This document shows, in pieces, positions 7,345-16,169 of a stretch of DNA of 46,293 nucleotides. A model generated the notes under the pieces. That model was not told the origin of the DNA and did not search any database. It saw only the letters and a program-made list of their open reading frames with translations. The position numbers were made by a program, and so were the translations under genes. Origin of the DNA: an uncultured Clostridia bacterium (GTDB lineage Bacteria; Bacillota; Clostridia; UBA1381); contig CAKSIJ010000020.1 of the NCBI GenBank assembly GCA_934462715.1, positions 1 to 46,293 on the forward strand, written 5' to 3'. The stretch's first letter is position 1; every line of letters starts with the position of its first letter.

Positions 7345-8765
7345 TGAAAAAAGCAGTCATTATCATTTTGATAATTGCCGCATTAATCTGCGGCAGTGTT
7401 TTTGCTTACAAGAAATTCAATATACATATTGATTTTATAGATAACTATGCCCAAAATTTTTCCGACAATCTTTTCAACCTAAAGCTTCAGCATGAAATGA
7501 AAAAAATCGAAAAACAGGAAAACAGTGCGGATAACACAGTCGATGCGGACTTATCCGAAAGCGGCACTCCCGAAAACACCGACTCTCCCGACTATGCGGA
7601 TAACACACAGGAACCGGAGGTGTCACAAGCTCCCGATGCAGCGGAGGATTCGGCAGCAGATAACAAAAACGAAAAAACCGCCGTTCCCGGCAAGCATGAA
7701 ATTTCTTCAAAATCAAGCGTAAAGGTAGTAAAAACTCAAAAGAAGAAAGAAAACGGCGAAAGCGTTGACGTGCTGACAAAAAAGCTTGTAGGGACAAATG
7801 CTCCGACCGCACTCAATGATGCGGCAAAGGCACAATACTCACGCTTCCGCGGCGGAATTATCTGCGCACTTGAAAACAAGCTTGTACTGTATGACAAAAA
7901 CGGTAAGGAAAAGCATACAATAACAACAACGATTTCTAATCCGATTATGAAGGTTACCGAACCATATGTGCTTTTATGGGAAAAGGATTCTCAAAATGCC
8001 GTTGTTTATCAGAATAACAAAAAACAGTACTCCGTCACCGCTTCGGATAAAATCCTAAACGGCTACATTGCTCCGACAGGCGAATGTGCGCTTGTTACCG
8101 CAAAGCAGTTTTATAAAGGCGAGGTTAAGGTGTATAACAAAAACGGTTCGGAAATATATGCAAGAAGCTTCGGAACCGAAAGCGTTATGTGCGCCGCTCT
8201 TTCCGATTCAAGAAAGCTTGCGGTTTCGCTTCTTTCAGCCAACGGGCAGGCAAACTCAAAGGTTGCCTTTTTCGATATAAACAAATCGGACGAGGACTGT
8301 GCCATAATATACGAAAATACCGTAATCTATGACATGGAATTTTATTCCGGCAATCTCATAGCCTATGCCGATGACAAGCTTATATCTCTTAAAACAAATG
8401 CGTCCGAAAGCTGGGTTTATCCCTATAAGGACAGAATACTCAACCATATGCAAAAGGATTCAAAGGATATACGCCTTTTAATGTTCGACAATCAGAATAA
8501 TGCCGAGCTGTCCGTAATTTCCTTAAGCGGACGCGAGCAGCAGAAGATAAGCACGGAAGTAATCCCTGATTTCGGTGATATTTGCAGCGGCTACATTTTA
8601 TACTGCGACGAAAGAAATCTCTATCTTTCACGCACAGATGGAACGCTGCTTGCAAAATATTCCGCTTCACGCGATATACACAAGGCATATTTCCTCGATA
8701 CCGATAATATTCTGGTTGTATATAATTCAAGTATTGAATTTCTGCATACAGAAAAAGGAGAGTGA
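7344..8765 (+). CDS. Membrane-anchored DUF5711-like protein, probable extracellular propeller
   Basis: 473 residues. One N-terminal hydrophobic segment (about 3-24, KKAVIIILIIAALICG) acts as a signal anchor. Residues 55-125 are low-complexity, rich in Asp, Glu, Asn and Pro. From about residue 150 to the end, short repeated beta-strand-like units (such as GGIICALENKLVLYDKNGKE) suggest a beta-propeller. The layout and its place before a CvpA gene and rho recall the clostridial DUF5711 family; function unknown. The ATG at 7344 overlaps the truA stop and follows GGAGG, so the longer frame from 7311 is not used. Family assignment is from memory of pattern. Confidence 0.7.
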   Translation: MKKAVIIILIIAALICGSVFAYKKFNIHIDFIDNYAQNFSDNLFNLKLQHEMKKIEKQENSADNTVDADLSESGTPENTDSPDYADNTQEPEVSQAPDAAEDSAADNKNEKTAVPGKHEISSKSSVKVVKTQKKKENGESVDVLTKKLVGTNAPTALNDAAKAQYSRFRGGIICALENKLVLYDKNGKEKHTITTTISNPIMKVTEPYVLLWEKDSQNAVVYQNNKKQYSVTASDKILNGYIAPTGECALVTAKQFYKGEVKVYNKNGSEIYARSFGTESVMCAALSDSRKLAVSLLSANGQANSKVAFFDINKSDEDCAIIYENTVIYDMEFYSGNLIAYADDKLISLKTNASESWVYPYKDRILNHMQKDSKDIRLLMFDNQNNAELSVISLSGREQQKISTEVIPDFGDICSGYILYCDERNLYLSRTDGTLLAKYSASRDIHKAYFLDTDNILVVYNSSIEFLHTEKGE

Positions 8766-8771
8766 TTTCTT

Positions 8772-9476
8772 GTGAATCTTTGTATAATTCCCGATCTTGC
8801 CGTAATTGCCGTATTTGTTGTGTGTATAGGTGCGTCTGTCAGGGCAGGAATGGTAAAATCGTCAAAAAACATTTTGTCGCTGATTATCACCATAACGATC
8901 ATGACAACCTCACACTCATATATTGCGGCATGGCTGTCAACCTCGGGAATCGGGAACAAAATCAGCGAGCAGGTGAGCATTGCCGTTGAAAAAAGATACA
9001 ACGAAGCTGTCTACGGCAACACAGCCGATTCGGACAGCGGCGGCGAAGCCGACCCGAGCAAGGAAAAAGACAGCACCGGCGGACTTTCTCTGATTGACAG
9101 GCTTATCGCAGACAAGTCCGATCAGATCCAAACCGCACAGGATAATTTAAAAGCCGCGGTAACAAAGCAGCTTACCGATTCGGTGTTAAGCTTAATAGCT
9201 GTAATTATTCTGTATTTTTCCGTAAGAATAATACTGTTTTTACTTTTCAAAATCCTCGGGCTTGTTTTTGAACTTCCTCTGCTCCGTTCGGTAAATAAGC
9301 TTGCCGGCGGACTGATAGGCATTGCCAACGCTCTGTTTATCATATGGCTTCTGAGTGCCGCTGCGGTTCTGCTTTTGCCAGGAGATATGTCGCAAGCCTT
9401 AAACGAAGCAGTGCAGAAAAGTATAATTGCAAAATATTTCTTTGAAAACAATATGCTGCTTAAACTGTTAATATGA
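8772..9476 (+). CDS. CvpA-family membrane protein
   Basis: 234 residues starting with GTG behind GGAGAG. Hydrophobic helices lie at about 5-25, 35-52, 137-163 and 180-200; between residues 62 and 110 is a hydrophilic insert rich in Ser, Asp and Lys. The pattern of two N-terminal helices, loop, and two C-terminal helices containing LAGGLIGIANALFIIWLL fits the CvpA/colicin V production family, small membrane proteins of uncertain role in envelope stability. It follows the propeller gene by 6 bases, so both are cotranscribed. Confidence 0.75.
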   Translation: MNLCIIPDLAVIAVFVVCIGASVRAGMVKSSKNILSLIITITIMTTSHSYIAAWLSTSGIGNKISEQVSIAVEKRYNEAVYGNTADSDSGGEADPSKEKDSTGGLSLIDRLIADKSDQIQTAQDNLKAAVTKQLTDSVLSLIAVIILYFSVRIILFLLFKILGLVFELPLLRSVNKLAGGLIGIANALFIIWLLSAAAVLLLPGDMSQALNEAVQKSIIAKYFFENNMLLKLLI

Positions 9477-9611
9477 GCACAAGCAGCACAGATCCATGTG
9501 TGTTTACACATTTTCACAGCAGTTTTAATAATTAAAAATTATAAAATACATTAATTTCAATATAAATTATTTAATCTAAAAATAACAAAAACCGAAAGGA
9601 AGCAAAAAAAT

Positions 9612-10934
9612 ATGCAAGACGGCGTAGCCCTTGAAAGAAAAACAAGAGAAGAATTAAAACAAATAGCAATGGGACTTCAGATTCCCAAAATTTCAGCCTT
9701 AAAAAAAGACGAAATAATTGCTTTAATCAGAAAACACAGAGAAGAAGCAAAAGATCGTGAGGCTCAGGAAACGAAAAAGCCGGAAGAAACAAAAAGGAAA
9801 CGGCCTGCCGACGCAGTTGAGGTCAGCGGTGTTCTCGATGTAATGAGCGATGGCTTCGGATTTTTGCGATTTGACAATTACCAGCCGAGCAGCAGCGATA
9901 TTTACGTTTCACCCACTCAAATCAGACGTTTCAATCTGAAAACCGGAGATGAAATAATAGGCGACTGCCGTCCGACACAGGAGGAGGATAAATACTCTCC
10001 CCTCTTATTCGTTAAAAGAATAAACGGCGATCCGCTTGAAATCGCTTTGAAAAGAAAAAACTTTGAAAAGCTTACTCCGATATATCCGAAAGAAAAGTTA
10101 AAGCTTGAAACGGCTGACAGCAGCCGATATGCTTCAAGAATAATCGACATAATCGCACCTATCGGAAAAGGTCAGAGAGGTATGATAGTCGCACCGCCGA
10201 AAGCCGGAAAAACAACGCTTATCAAGCAGATAGCTCAGTCAATCTGTGAAAATCACCCCGATGTAAAGCTCATAGTTCTGCTGATTGACGAGCGACCCGA
10301 GGAGGTTACGGATTTAAAGCGTTCAATAAACGGTGATGTTATATATTCAACCTTTGACCAGACTCCCGAAAATCACACAAAGGTTGCGGAAATGGTTCTC
10401 GAAAGAGCTTCAAGACTTGTTGAGCAGAAAAAGGACGTTGTAATTCTTCTGGATTCCATAACAAGACTTGCAAGAGCATACAATCTGACAGTCACCCCGA
10501 CAGGAAGAACCCTGTCCGGCGGTCTTGACCCGGACGCACTCATCAAGCCGAAAAAGTTCTTCGGTGCGGCAAGAAACATTGAGGAGGGCGGCAGCCTTAC
10601 GATACTTGCAACCGCACTTGTTGAAACCGGCAGCAGAATGGACGATGTTATCTTTGAGGAATTTAAAGGAACGGGCAACATGGAATTAAAGCTTGACAGA
10701 GCATTGCAGGAAAGAAGAATTTTCCCGGCAATAGATTTGTTAAAATCCGGTACAAGACGTGAGGAGGATTTGCTCACACGCGAGGAAAGCGAAGCCGCAT
10801 GGCTTATCCGCCGCGAGGGTGCAAGACAGAATCCCGTTGAAGCGACTGCAAGTATTTTGTATCATCTTAAAAACACAAAAAGCAATGCGGAATTTATAAG
10901 CATAATAACAAAAATTCTATCAAAAAACAAATAA
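9612..10934 (+). CDS. rho: Transcription termination factor Rho
   Basis: 440 residues. The hexameric RNA helicase that ends transcription. The N-terminal Rho-N helical domain (about 8-45), an RNA-binding cold-shock-like domain (VSGVLDVMSDGFGFLR onward, 72-140) and the ATPase core with Walker A APPKAGKTT (about 193-201), DERPEEV, Walker B VVILLDSITRLARAYN and the Q-loop region TGRTLSGGLD are all present. Between the Rho-N and RNA-binding domains is a short Lys/Glu-rich linker only. The start ATG follows GAAAGGAAG. The 135 bases before it are AT-rich; I see only weak promoter-like hexamers there. Confidence 0.97.
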   Translation: MQDGVALERKTREELKQIAMGLQIPKISALKKDEIIALIRKHREEAKDREAQETKKPEETKRKRPADAVEVSGVLDVMSDGFGFLRFDNYQPSSSDIYVSPTQIRRFNLKTGDEIIGDCRPTQEEDKYSPLLFVKRINGDPLEIALKRKNFEKLTPIYPKEKLKLETADSSRYASRIIDIIAPIGKGQRGMIVAPPKAGKTTLIKQIAQSICENHPDVKLIVLLIDERPEEVTDLKRSINGDVIYSTFDQTPENHTKVAEMVLERASRLVEQKKDVVILLDSITRLARAYNLTVTPTGRTLSGGLDPDALIKPKKFFGAARNIEEGGSLTILATALVETGSRMDDVIFEEFKGTGNMELKLDRALQERRIFPAIDLLKSGTRREEDLLTREESEAAWLIRREGARQNPVEATASILYHLKNTKSNAEFISIITKILSKNK

Positions 10935-10978
10935 TTATTCAAATAATTTAAAACACAAAGGACAGGGGTTGATTTTTT

Positions 10979-11659
10979 ATGGCAGAAAAATACGGAACGA
11001 TACCGAAAAGGTTCACAAAGGACTGGTGGTCATACTTTTGGGACTATTACAAGGTACATACCCTTGTTGCGGTCGGAATTATTGCGGCAATTATAATCAC
11101 GATCATTCAGGTTCGCAGTACACCCAAATATGACTTGTATGTTACATACGTCGGCGATATGTACTTAACCGACGAAAAACAGGCAGAGCTTTCCGAAAAG
11201 CTTTCTGCGCAAATTGATGATATTAACGGTGACGGCAAAAAAAGCGTGGGCATAAGCCAATACATTTTTTCAGAGGACGATATAGAGGGCAATCCGCAGT
11301 ATTTCCAGGCAATCGTAACAAAGGTTCAGCTGACATTTTTGAATGATGATTCAATGCTATTTATTTTTAATGATAAAAATTCAAATTATTTGTTCCAGTC
11401 CGACAACCTTGAGGGGGCATTTTCCCCCGTTTCCGAATGGACCGATACCTCCGGCATCGATAAGGACAGGCTTTTTGCCTCCTCCGGCAGCGTCTACGGC
11501 GTTCAAATATCGGACAGCGTATTTGACTCAGGAATCAACGAAAAGCTCTATGCGGCAGTCAGAACACCGAGATCGGATTCGGACGAGGGTGGAAAGGCTC
11601 GTACCGAAACATCAAGAGAGCTTGCAAAATATCTGACGTTCGGCGAAATTGACAAATAA
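10979..11659 (+). CDS. Predicted single-pass membrane protein, function unknown
   Basis: 226 residues not recognised as a named family. The N-terminal 26 residues are basic and aromatic (KRFTKDWWSYFWDYYKVH), followed by one hydrophobic helix (about 27-45, TLVAVGIIAAIIITII) and a long outside domain of about 180 residues without cysteines. The WWSYFWDYYK amphipathic segment before the helix is a feature of many clostridial membrane proteins of unknown role. It follows rho by 44 bases and is likely on the same message; the next gene has its own promoter. Confidence 0.7.
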   Translation: MAEKYGTIPKRFTKDWWSYFWDYYKVHTLVAVGIIAAIIITIIQVRSTPKYDLYVTYVGDMYLTDEKQAELSEKLSAQIDDINGDGKKSVGISQYIFSEDDIEGNPQYFQAIVTKVQLTFLNDDSMLFIFNDKNSNYLFQSDNLEGAFSPVSEWTDTSGIDKDRLFASSGSVYGVQISDSVFDSGINEKLYAAVRTPRSDSDEGGKARTETSRELAKYLTFGEIDK

Positions 11660-11707
11660 AAAATTGTATTTTGTTGCAAAAATATGAGTTTGTTTACAAA
11701 AAAACTA

Positions 11708-11736
11708 TTGATTTAAAGACGGCTTTATGATATAAT
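11708..11736 (+). promoter_or_regulatory. Promoter before the P-loop ATPase and oxidoreductase genes
   Basis: TTGATT (11708-11713), 17-base spacer, TATAAT (11731-11736), 31 bases before the ATG at 11768. Confidence 0.75.
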
Positions 11737-11767
11737 TTTATGATAACAAGCATGATGGAGTGATAAG

Positions 11768-12433
11768 ATGTATTCAAGGCTAAATATATTTTGCGGACAT
11801 TTCGGAAGCGGTAAATCCGAGGTTTCGATAAATTACGCAATTAAGCTTGCCGGCGAGGGTAAAAAGGTCACTGTCATTGATATGGACAACGTCAATCCTT
11901 TCTTTCGGTCAACCGACGCAAAGGAAATTCTGGAAAAGCACGGCATTGAACTGATTGCTTCGGAATTTGTAAATTCAAATCTCGATATGCCGACCGTTCC
12001 TCAGGAAACAAAAAAAGTGTTCTGCGATACCTCGCGAACCGTTATTTTTGACGTTGGAGGAGATGACGACGGCGCTTATATCTTAGGTCAGTTCAACTCT
12101 TACTTTATGCAGGAGGATTACAGCATGACCTTTGTCGTAAGTACCAAAAGACCTCTTACAAAGACAAGTGACGAGCTCTACGATATGGCACAGCGCATTG
12201 AATATGCTTCACGCCTTAAATTTACCGGTATTGCAAACAACACAAACCTCGGTTCTCTGACAGATTCCGATACTCTGCTCTCCGATTACGGCGAGATTAA
12301 AAAGCTGTCGGAAAAAATGTCCGTACCGATATGTATGCAGTGCGGTACCCCAAAAGCTTTGGAAAAATTACCTGCCGAGCTTCAAAAGAATAAATTTCCC
12401 ATGAAAATTTATATAAAAAAACCATGGGAATAA
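11768..12433 (+). CDS. ParA/MinD-like P-loop ATPase associated with 2-oxoacid oxidoreductase
   Basis: 221 residues. It begins with FCGHFGSGKSEVS, a variant Walker A (about residues 9-17), followed by a deviant Walker B-like VIFDVGGDDDGAY (about 95-106) and a DMDNVNPFF segment, the SIMIBI-class arrangement. The remainder resembles nucleotide-binding proteins of the ParA superfamily. Its position 97 bases before a ferredoxin-type oxidoreductase subunit suggests a link to that enzyme, perhaps in assembly or cofactor insertion, but that is inference. Start ATG behind TGGAGTGA. Confidence 0.72.
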   Translation: MYSRLNIFCGHFGSGKSEVSINYAIKLAGEGKKVTVIDMDNVNPFFRSTDAKEILEKHGIELIASEFVNSNLDMPTVPQETKKVFCDTSRTVIFDVGGDDDGAYILGQFNSYFMQEDYSMTFVVSTKRPLTKTSDELYDMAQRIEYASRLKFTGIANNTNLGSLTDSDTLLSDYGEIKKLSEKMSVPICMQCGTPKALEKLPAELQKNKFPMKIYIKKPWE

Positions 12434-12530
12434 AAATTTACTTCAAAAGCAGACAAGGTAATGACTGCCGGATAGCGTTAAATCTCTTTTAAAGCTATCT
12501 GTAACAACTATTCAGAAAGGATGAAATGTA

Positions 12531-12743
12531 ATGAACAGAGTAACATTTCGAGAAGACAGATGCAAGGGCTGTGAGCTTTGCGTGGACGCTTGTCCAAAGC
12601 ATATCATTGCAATCGCAACCGACAGGCTGAACGCAAAAGGCTTCAGACCCGCCGAAATTATTGATCAGGAAAAATGCATAGGCTGTGCATTTTGTGCCAC
12701 AAGATGTCCCGATGTCGTCATTACGGTAGAAAAGGACATATAG
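12531..12743 (+). CDS. 2-oxoacid:ferredoxin oxidoreductase, delta (ferredoxin-like) subunit
   Basis: 70 residues with two [4Fe-4S] motifs: CKGCELCVDACP (about residues 11-22) and CIGCAFCATRCP (about 46-57). This is the small electron-transfer subunit of the KOR/VOR type complex; electrons pass through it to ferredoxin. It is the first gene of a four-gene set ending at 15127, and the ribosome site AGAAAGGATG precedes ATG 12531. I cannot tell the substrate from this subunit. Confidence 0.9.
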   Translation: MNRVTFREDRCKGCELCVDACPKHIIAIATDRLNAKGFRPAEIIDQEKCIGCAFCATRCPDVVITVEKDI

Positions 12744-12778
12744 TTTATTACGGTGTGATCAGAAAGGAATGGTAAAAA

Positions 12779-13843
12779 ATGGGTGAAAAAGTTTTAATGA
12801 AAGGAAACGAGGCAATCGGAGAAGCCGCAATCCGTTCGGGATGCAGACATTTCTTCGGTTACCCGATAACTCCGCAGACCGAGCTGTCAGCGTATATGGC
12901 AAAAAAGATGCCGAAAATCGGCGGTGTATTTTTGCAGGCTGAAAGCGAGGTTGCGGCTATAAATATGGTTTACGGCGCAGCAGGTGCGGGCGCAAGGGCT
13001 ATGACAAGCTCGTCAAGCCCCGGAATCAGTCTTAAGTCGGAGGGTATTTCATACATAGCCGGCGCTGATCTTCCGTGCGTAATCGTAGACATTGTAAGAG
13101 GCGGCCCGGGTTTGGGCGGTATTCAGCCGGCACAGTCTGATTATTTCCAGGCTACAAAAGGCGGCGGTCACGGCGACTATCATCTTTTGGTTTTCGCTCC
13201 CAACTCGGTACAGGAAATAGTGTCGCTTGTTGCGGACGCTTTTAACAAATCAGACGAATACAGAGTCCCTGCCATGATTCTGGGCGATGGTACGCTCGGT
13301 CAGATGATGGAGCCTGTTGATTTCGATTCCGTCCCCGAAGCTTGTCCGGCACAAAAGGACTGGGCAACCACAGGCACTAAGCTCAAAAGAGAGCATAACA
13401 TAGTAAATTCGCTCTATCTCTCCCCCGAGGAGCTTGAAAAGACAATTATCGAGCGTCAGAAGAGATATGACATTATAAAAGAAAAGGAACAGCGTTACGA
13501 AGCACATGATATTGAGGACGCTGACATTATCGTAACAGCATACGGAACCACAAGCCGTGTTGTTGAATCCGCAGTTAAAACCGTCAGAGCGGAGGGGCTT
13601 AAAGTAGGCGTTATCAGACCTATCACTCTCTGGCCGTTCCCCGAGAAGATATTCTCAAAGGCGGCCGATACCGCAAAAGCGTTTTTGTCGGTTGAAATGA
13701 GCATGGGTCAGATGGTTGAGGACGTTAAAATTGCAGTAAACGGCAAAGCAGATGTTCACTTCTTCGGAAGAACCGGCGGTATTATCCCGACTCCGCAGGA
13801 AATTGCAGAGGAAATCAGAAAAATTGCAGGAGGTTTAAGATAA
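12779..13843 (+). CDS. vorB: 2-oxoacid:ferredoxin oxidoreductase alpha subunit (VorB/KorA-like)
   Basis: 354 residues. Transketolase-like pyrimidine-binding domain at the N-terminus (KGNEAIGEAAIRSGC, FGYPITPQTE, about residues 8-40) and the ALPGIS-like TSSSSPGISLKSEG loop near residue 80, then a C-terminal domain II (about 240-345, VTAYGTTSRVV and VIRPITLWPFPE). The length and motifs match the alpha subunit of four-subunit enzymes oxidising 2-oxoisovalerate or 2-oxoglutarate to the acyl-CoA with ferredoxin reduction. The branched-chain (VOR) name is my best reading; KOR is the alternative. The stop overlaps the next start by one base (TAATG). Confidence 0.85.
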   Translation: MGEKVLMKGNEAIGEAAIRSGCRHFFGYPITPQTELSAYMAKKMPKIGGVFLQAESEVAAINMVYGAAGAGARAMTSSSSPGISLKSEGISYIAGADLPCVIVDIVRGGPGLGGIQPAQSDYFQATKGGGHGDYHLLVFAPNSVQEIVSLVADAFNKSDEYRVPAMILGDGTLGQMMEPVDFDSVPEACPAQKDWATTGTKLKREHNIVNSLYLSPEELEKTIIERQKRYDIIKEKEQRYEAHDIEDADIIVTAYGTTSRVVESAVKTVRAEGLKVGVIRPITLWPFPEKIFSKAADTAKAFLSVEMSMGQMVEDVKIAVNGKADVHFFGRTGGIIPTPQEIAEEIRKIAGGLR

Positions 13844-14604
13844 TGGCTACAGTATTTGAAAAACCACACGCATTAACAGACGCACCCTTCCACTACTGCC
13901 CCGGCTGTACTCACGGAATCTGTCACAGACTGGTTGCCGAGGTTCTTGATGAGCTTGGCGTTGAGGGTGATACAATAGGCGTTGCACCGGTCGGCTGCGC
14001 TGTTATGGCATATAATTATTTTAACTGCGATATGCAGGAGGCTGCTCACGGACGTGCTCCGGCGGTTGCAACAGGTATCAAAAGAGTATTCCCGGATAAA
14101 GTGGTATTCACATATCAGGGCGACGGCGACCTTGCCGCTATCGGTACTGCCGAAACGGTTCACTCGGCAACAAGAGGTGAAAATATCACCGTTATATTTA
14201 TCAACAACACAATCTACGGTATGACAGGCGGTCAGATGGCGCCTACCACTCTCCCCGGTCAGGTTACGCAAACCTCGCCCTACGGCAGAGATACAAAAAC
14301 GCAGGGAAATCCGATAAGAATTGCGGAAATGCTTTCAACCCTTGACGGTCCGAGCTACATCGCAAGAGTTTCGCTTGATACCGTTCAGAATATTAAAAAG
14401 GCAAAAGCGGCAATCAAAAAAGCTTTCCAATATCAGATTGAGGGCAAGGGCTTCTCTCTTATCGAAGTTCTTTCGACCTGCCCGACAAACTGGGGCTTAT
14501 CACCTCTTGAAGCTATAAAAAGACTTCAGAACGATATGATTCCTTACTATCCTCTCGGAGTATATAAGGATATCGGCGAAAAGGAGGAAAAAGGCAATGA
14601 CTGA
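13843..14604 (+). CDS. 2-oxoacid:ferredoxin oxidoreductase beta subunit (TPP-binding)
   Basis: 253 residues. The thiamine diphosphate site is visible as GDGDLAAIGTAE (about residues 91-102) followed by NNTIYGMTGGQMAPTT (123-138), and an N-terminal CPGCTHG motif (residues 21-27) matches the beta subunit of KOR/VOR enzymes. Coupled to the alpha subunit (TAATG) and overlapping the gamma gene by 8 bases, so the three are translated as a block. Confidence 0.9.
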   Translation: MATVFEKPHALTDAPFHYCPGCTHGICHRLVAEVLDELGVEGDTIGVAPVGCAVMAYNYFNCDMQEAAHGRAPAVATGIKRVFPDKVVFTYQGDGDLAAIGTAETVHSATRGENITVIFINNTIYGMTGGQMAPTTLPGQVTQTSPYGRDTKTQGNPIRIAEMLSTLDGPSYIARVSLDTVQNIKKAKAAIKKAFQYQIEGKGFSLIEVLSTCPTNWGLSPLEAIKRLQNDMIPYYPLGVYKDIGEKEEKGND

Positions 14605-15127
14605 TAATATTATTATAACAGGCTTCGGCGGTCAGGGTATTCTGTTCGTTGGAAAAATTCTTGCTTATGCCGCACTTTTAAAGGGCAAGCAGCTTTCATG
14701 GCTTCCCTCTTACGGTCCTGAAATGAGAGGCGGTACGGCTAATTGTCACGTTATCGTGTCTGACGAACCGGTAGGCTCGCCGATTATTATAAACCCGAAC
14801 ATCTTAATCAGCATGAACAAGCCGTCACTTGAAAAATTTGAAAATGACGTTGTTCCCGGCGGTACTATCATTTACGACAAAACTCTTATCGACAGGGAAA
14901 TCAAAAGAGATGACGTTAAGGTTGTTGCCGTTGACGCTACAGGAATTGCAACAAAAGAGGGCAAGGCTCACATGGCAAACATGATTATGCTCGGCGCGCT
15001 CTTAAAGGCAACAGGCATATTCACTCTTGATGAAATCAAAGCCGGTGTTGAAAAGGCTGTCCCGGTATCTAAAAAAGAAATGGCAGAAATTAACATGAAG
15101 CTGATTGAAGAGGGTTATAATAACTGA
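14597..15127 (+). CDS. 2-oxoacid:ferredoxin oxidoreductase gamma subunit
   Basis: 176 residues. The opening IITGFGGQGILFVGKIL and the SYGPEMRGGTANCHVIVSD segment (about residues 37-55) are diagnostic for the gamma domain shared with PorG and IorB. It completes the complex with genes at 12531, 12779 and 13843. The typical family length is 175-190. It overlaps the beta gene's stop. Confidence 0.9.
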   Translation: MTDNIIITGFGGQGILFVGKILAYAALLKGKQLSWLPSYGPEMRGGTANCHVIVSDEPVGSPIIINPNILISMNKPSLEKFENDVVPGGTIIYDKTLIDREIKRDDVKVVAVDATGIATKEGKAHMANMIMLGALLKATGIFTLDEIKAGVEKAVPVSKKEMAEINMKLIEEGYNN

Positions 15128-15183
15128 TAAACACAGCTTTGTTGCTCGTATAATAAAAATATATGCGGAAAGGACGTGCTTCT

Positions 15184-15480
15184 ATGGCAGCGGCTAAAAA
15201 GAAAAAAGTTTTGACCTACAAAGGCAAGCCGGTCTACAGAAAAGGCAGTAAAATATTCTACGGCAACCTTGAAGATCCCTTGATTCTTGTACTTGACATT
15301 GTTGAATCAAAAAATGTAGGCGGTCTTAAGGTCGGAACAAAAATCAAATTCAGTATTCAGGATAATACTGTTGATGAAGTAGGAACAGGTACAAATTATC
15401 GTTCCGGTGAAAGAGAAGATCTTTATAAAGCATTCGACATCGGCTCCTGGTGGCTTCAGGACGCTTTATCGTCTTTTTAA
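15184..15480 (+). CDS. Small basic protein of unknown function
   Basis: 98 residues; I do not recognise the family. The N-terminus is very basic (AAAKKKKVLTYKGKPVYRKG), which would suit nucleic-acid or acidic-partner binding, followed by a segment that could form a small beta fold (ILVLDIVESKNVGGLKVGTKIKFSIQ). The frame can open at 15163, but the ATG at 15184 follows GGAAAGGACG at 9 bases. It is 56 bases past the oxidoreductase gamma gene and may be carried on that transcript. Confidence 0.6.
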   Translation: MAAAKKKKVLTYKGKPVYRKGSKIFYGNLEDPLILVLDIVESKNVGGLKVGTKIKFSIQDNTVDEVGTGTNYRSGEREDLYKAFDIGSWWLQDALSSF

Positions 15481-15497
15481 TGAACTGTAATGTGTGC

Positions 15498-15529
15498 TGC
15501 AAATGAGCATTTTTAAGTGCTCATTTGCA
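15498..15529 (+). terminator. Hairpin after the oxidoreductase cluster
   Basis: A perfect 12-bp stem TGCAAATGAGCA (15498-15509) and complement (15518-15529) with an 8-base loop. No clean T run follows at once; a second imperfect repeat ending in T tracts lies at about 15581-15620, so termination may occur over both. The stretch 15481-15650 otherwise holds no gene I can support. Confidence 0.55.
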
Positions 15530-15649
15530 CACCGCTTTCTTTAAAAAATGCAAACAATTTTAAGATCGGCAACAAAGATTAAAAATCGGCAAACATTTTT
15601 GTTTTCCGGTTTTTCTTTTTTGTCAGTCACATAAATTAAACGCTCTGTT

Positions 15650-15973
15650 TCAAATTTGGGGTTGACTTGAGTGCGCCCTTGACATACCGGCAATTTCATG
15701 CCATATTATGACTAAGGGCTGAAAGCCGTCTAAATAATACCCAACAGCTTCTACAATAAATGTGCACACCGTATTGATTTCATCTGTATCTGCATATAGA
15801 CACGGCAAATATAAATCTTTCTTATTTAAAAGAGAATTTATTCTATCCGCATAATAATCAAATAATGTATGCAGCGTGTCCGGAAAATTATTGACGCTCC
15901 ATCTGATCGGCAAATATAGCTTTTCATCGCTTAACATGTTTTTAAATTCAGAATCAGAAATATCAATAATCAT
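15650..15973 (-). CDS. Hypothetical protein, uncertain
   Basis: 107 residues with no family I recognise and only a poor GAAG ribosome site before ATG 15973. The composition is plausible for a soluble protein (many aromatic and acidic residues, no repeats), and it lies alone in a 600-base AT-rich gap between the oxidoreductase and metallopeptidase genes. The last residues (AHSSQPQI) look like non-conserved tail, so it may be a 5' fragment of a longer gene. Kept at low confidence. Confidence 0.35.
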   Translation of the reverse strand: MIIDISDSEFKNMLSDEKLYLPIRWSVNNFPDTLHTLFDYYADRINSLLNKKDLYLPCLYADTDEINTVCTFIVEAVGYYLDGFQPLVIIWHEIAGMSRAHSSQPQI

Positions 15974-16169
15974 AATATACTTCTATTTTCTGCTTTGTAT
16001 ATCTTTTAAAATCACACTGAACCGGCTGTTACCGTTTTCGTTGCTGAATCTGATATGTTATATCCGTGTCCGATAATATTATACAACATTCTGTTCACTA
16101 TGCCACAAAAAAAGTGAATAGCAGAAAAAGCTCAGATTATACAATCATTTTGAAATCGAATTTGTGGTG

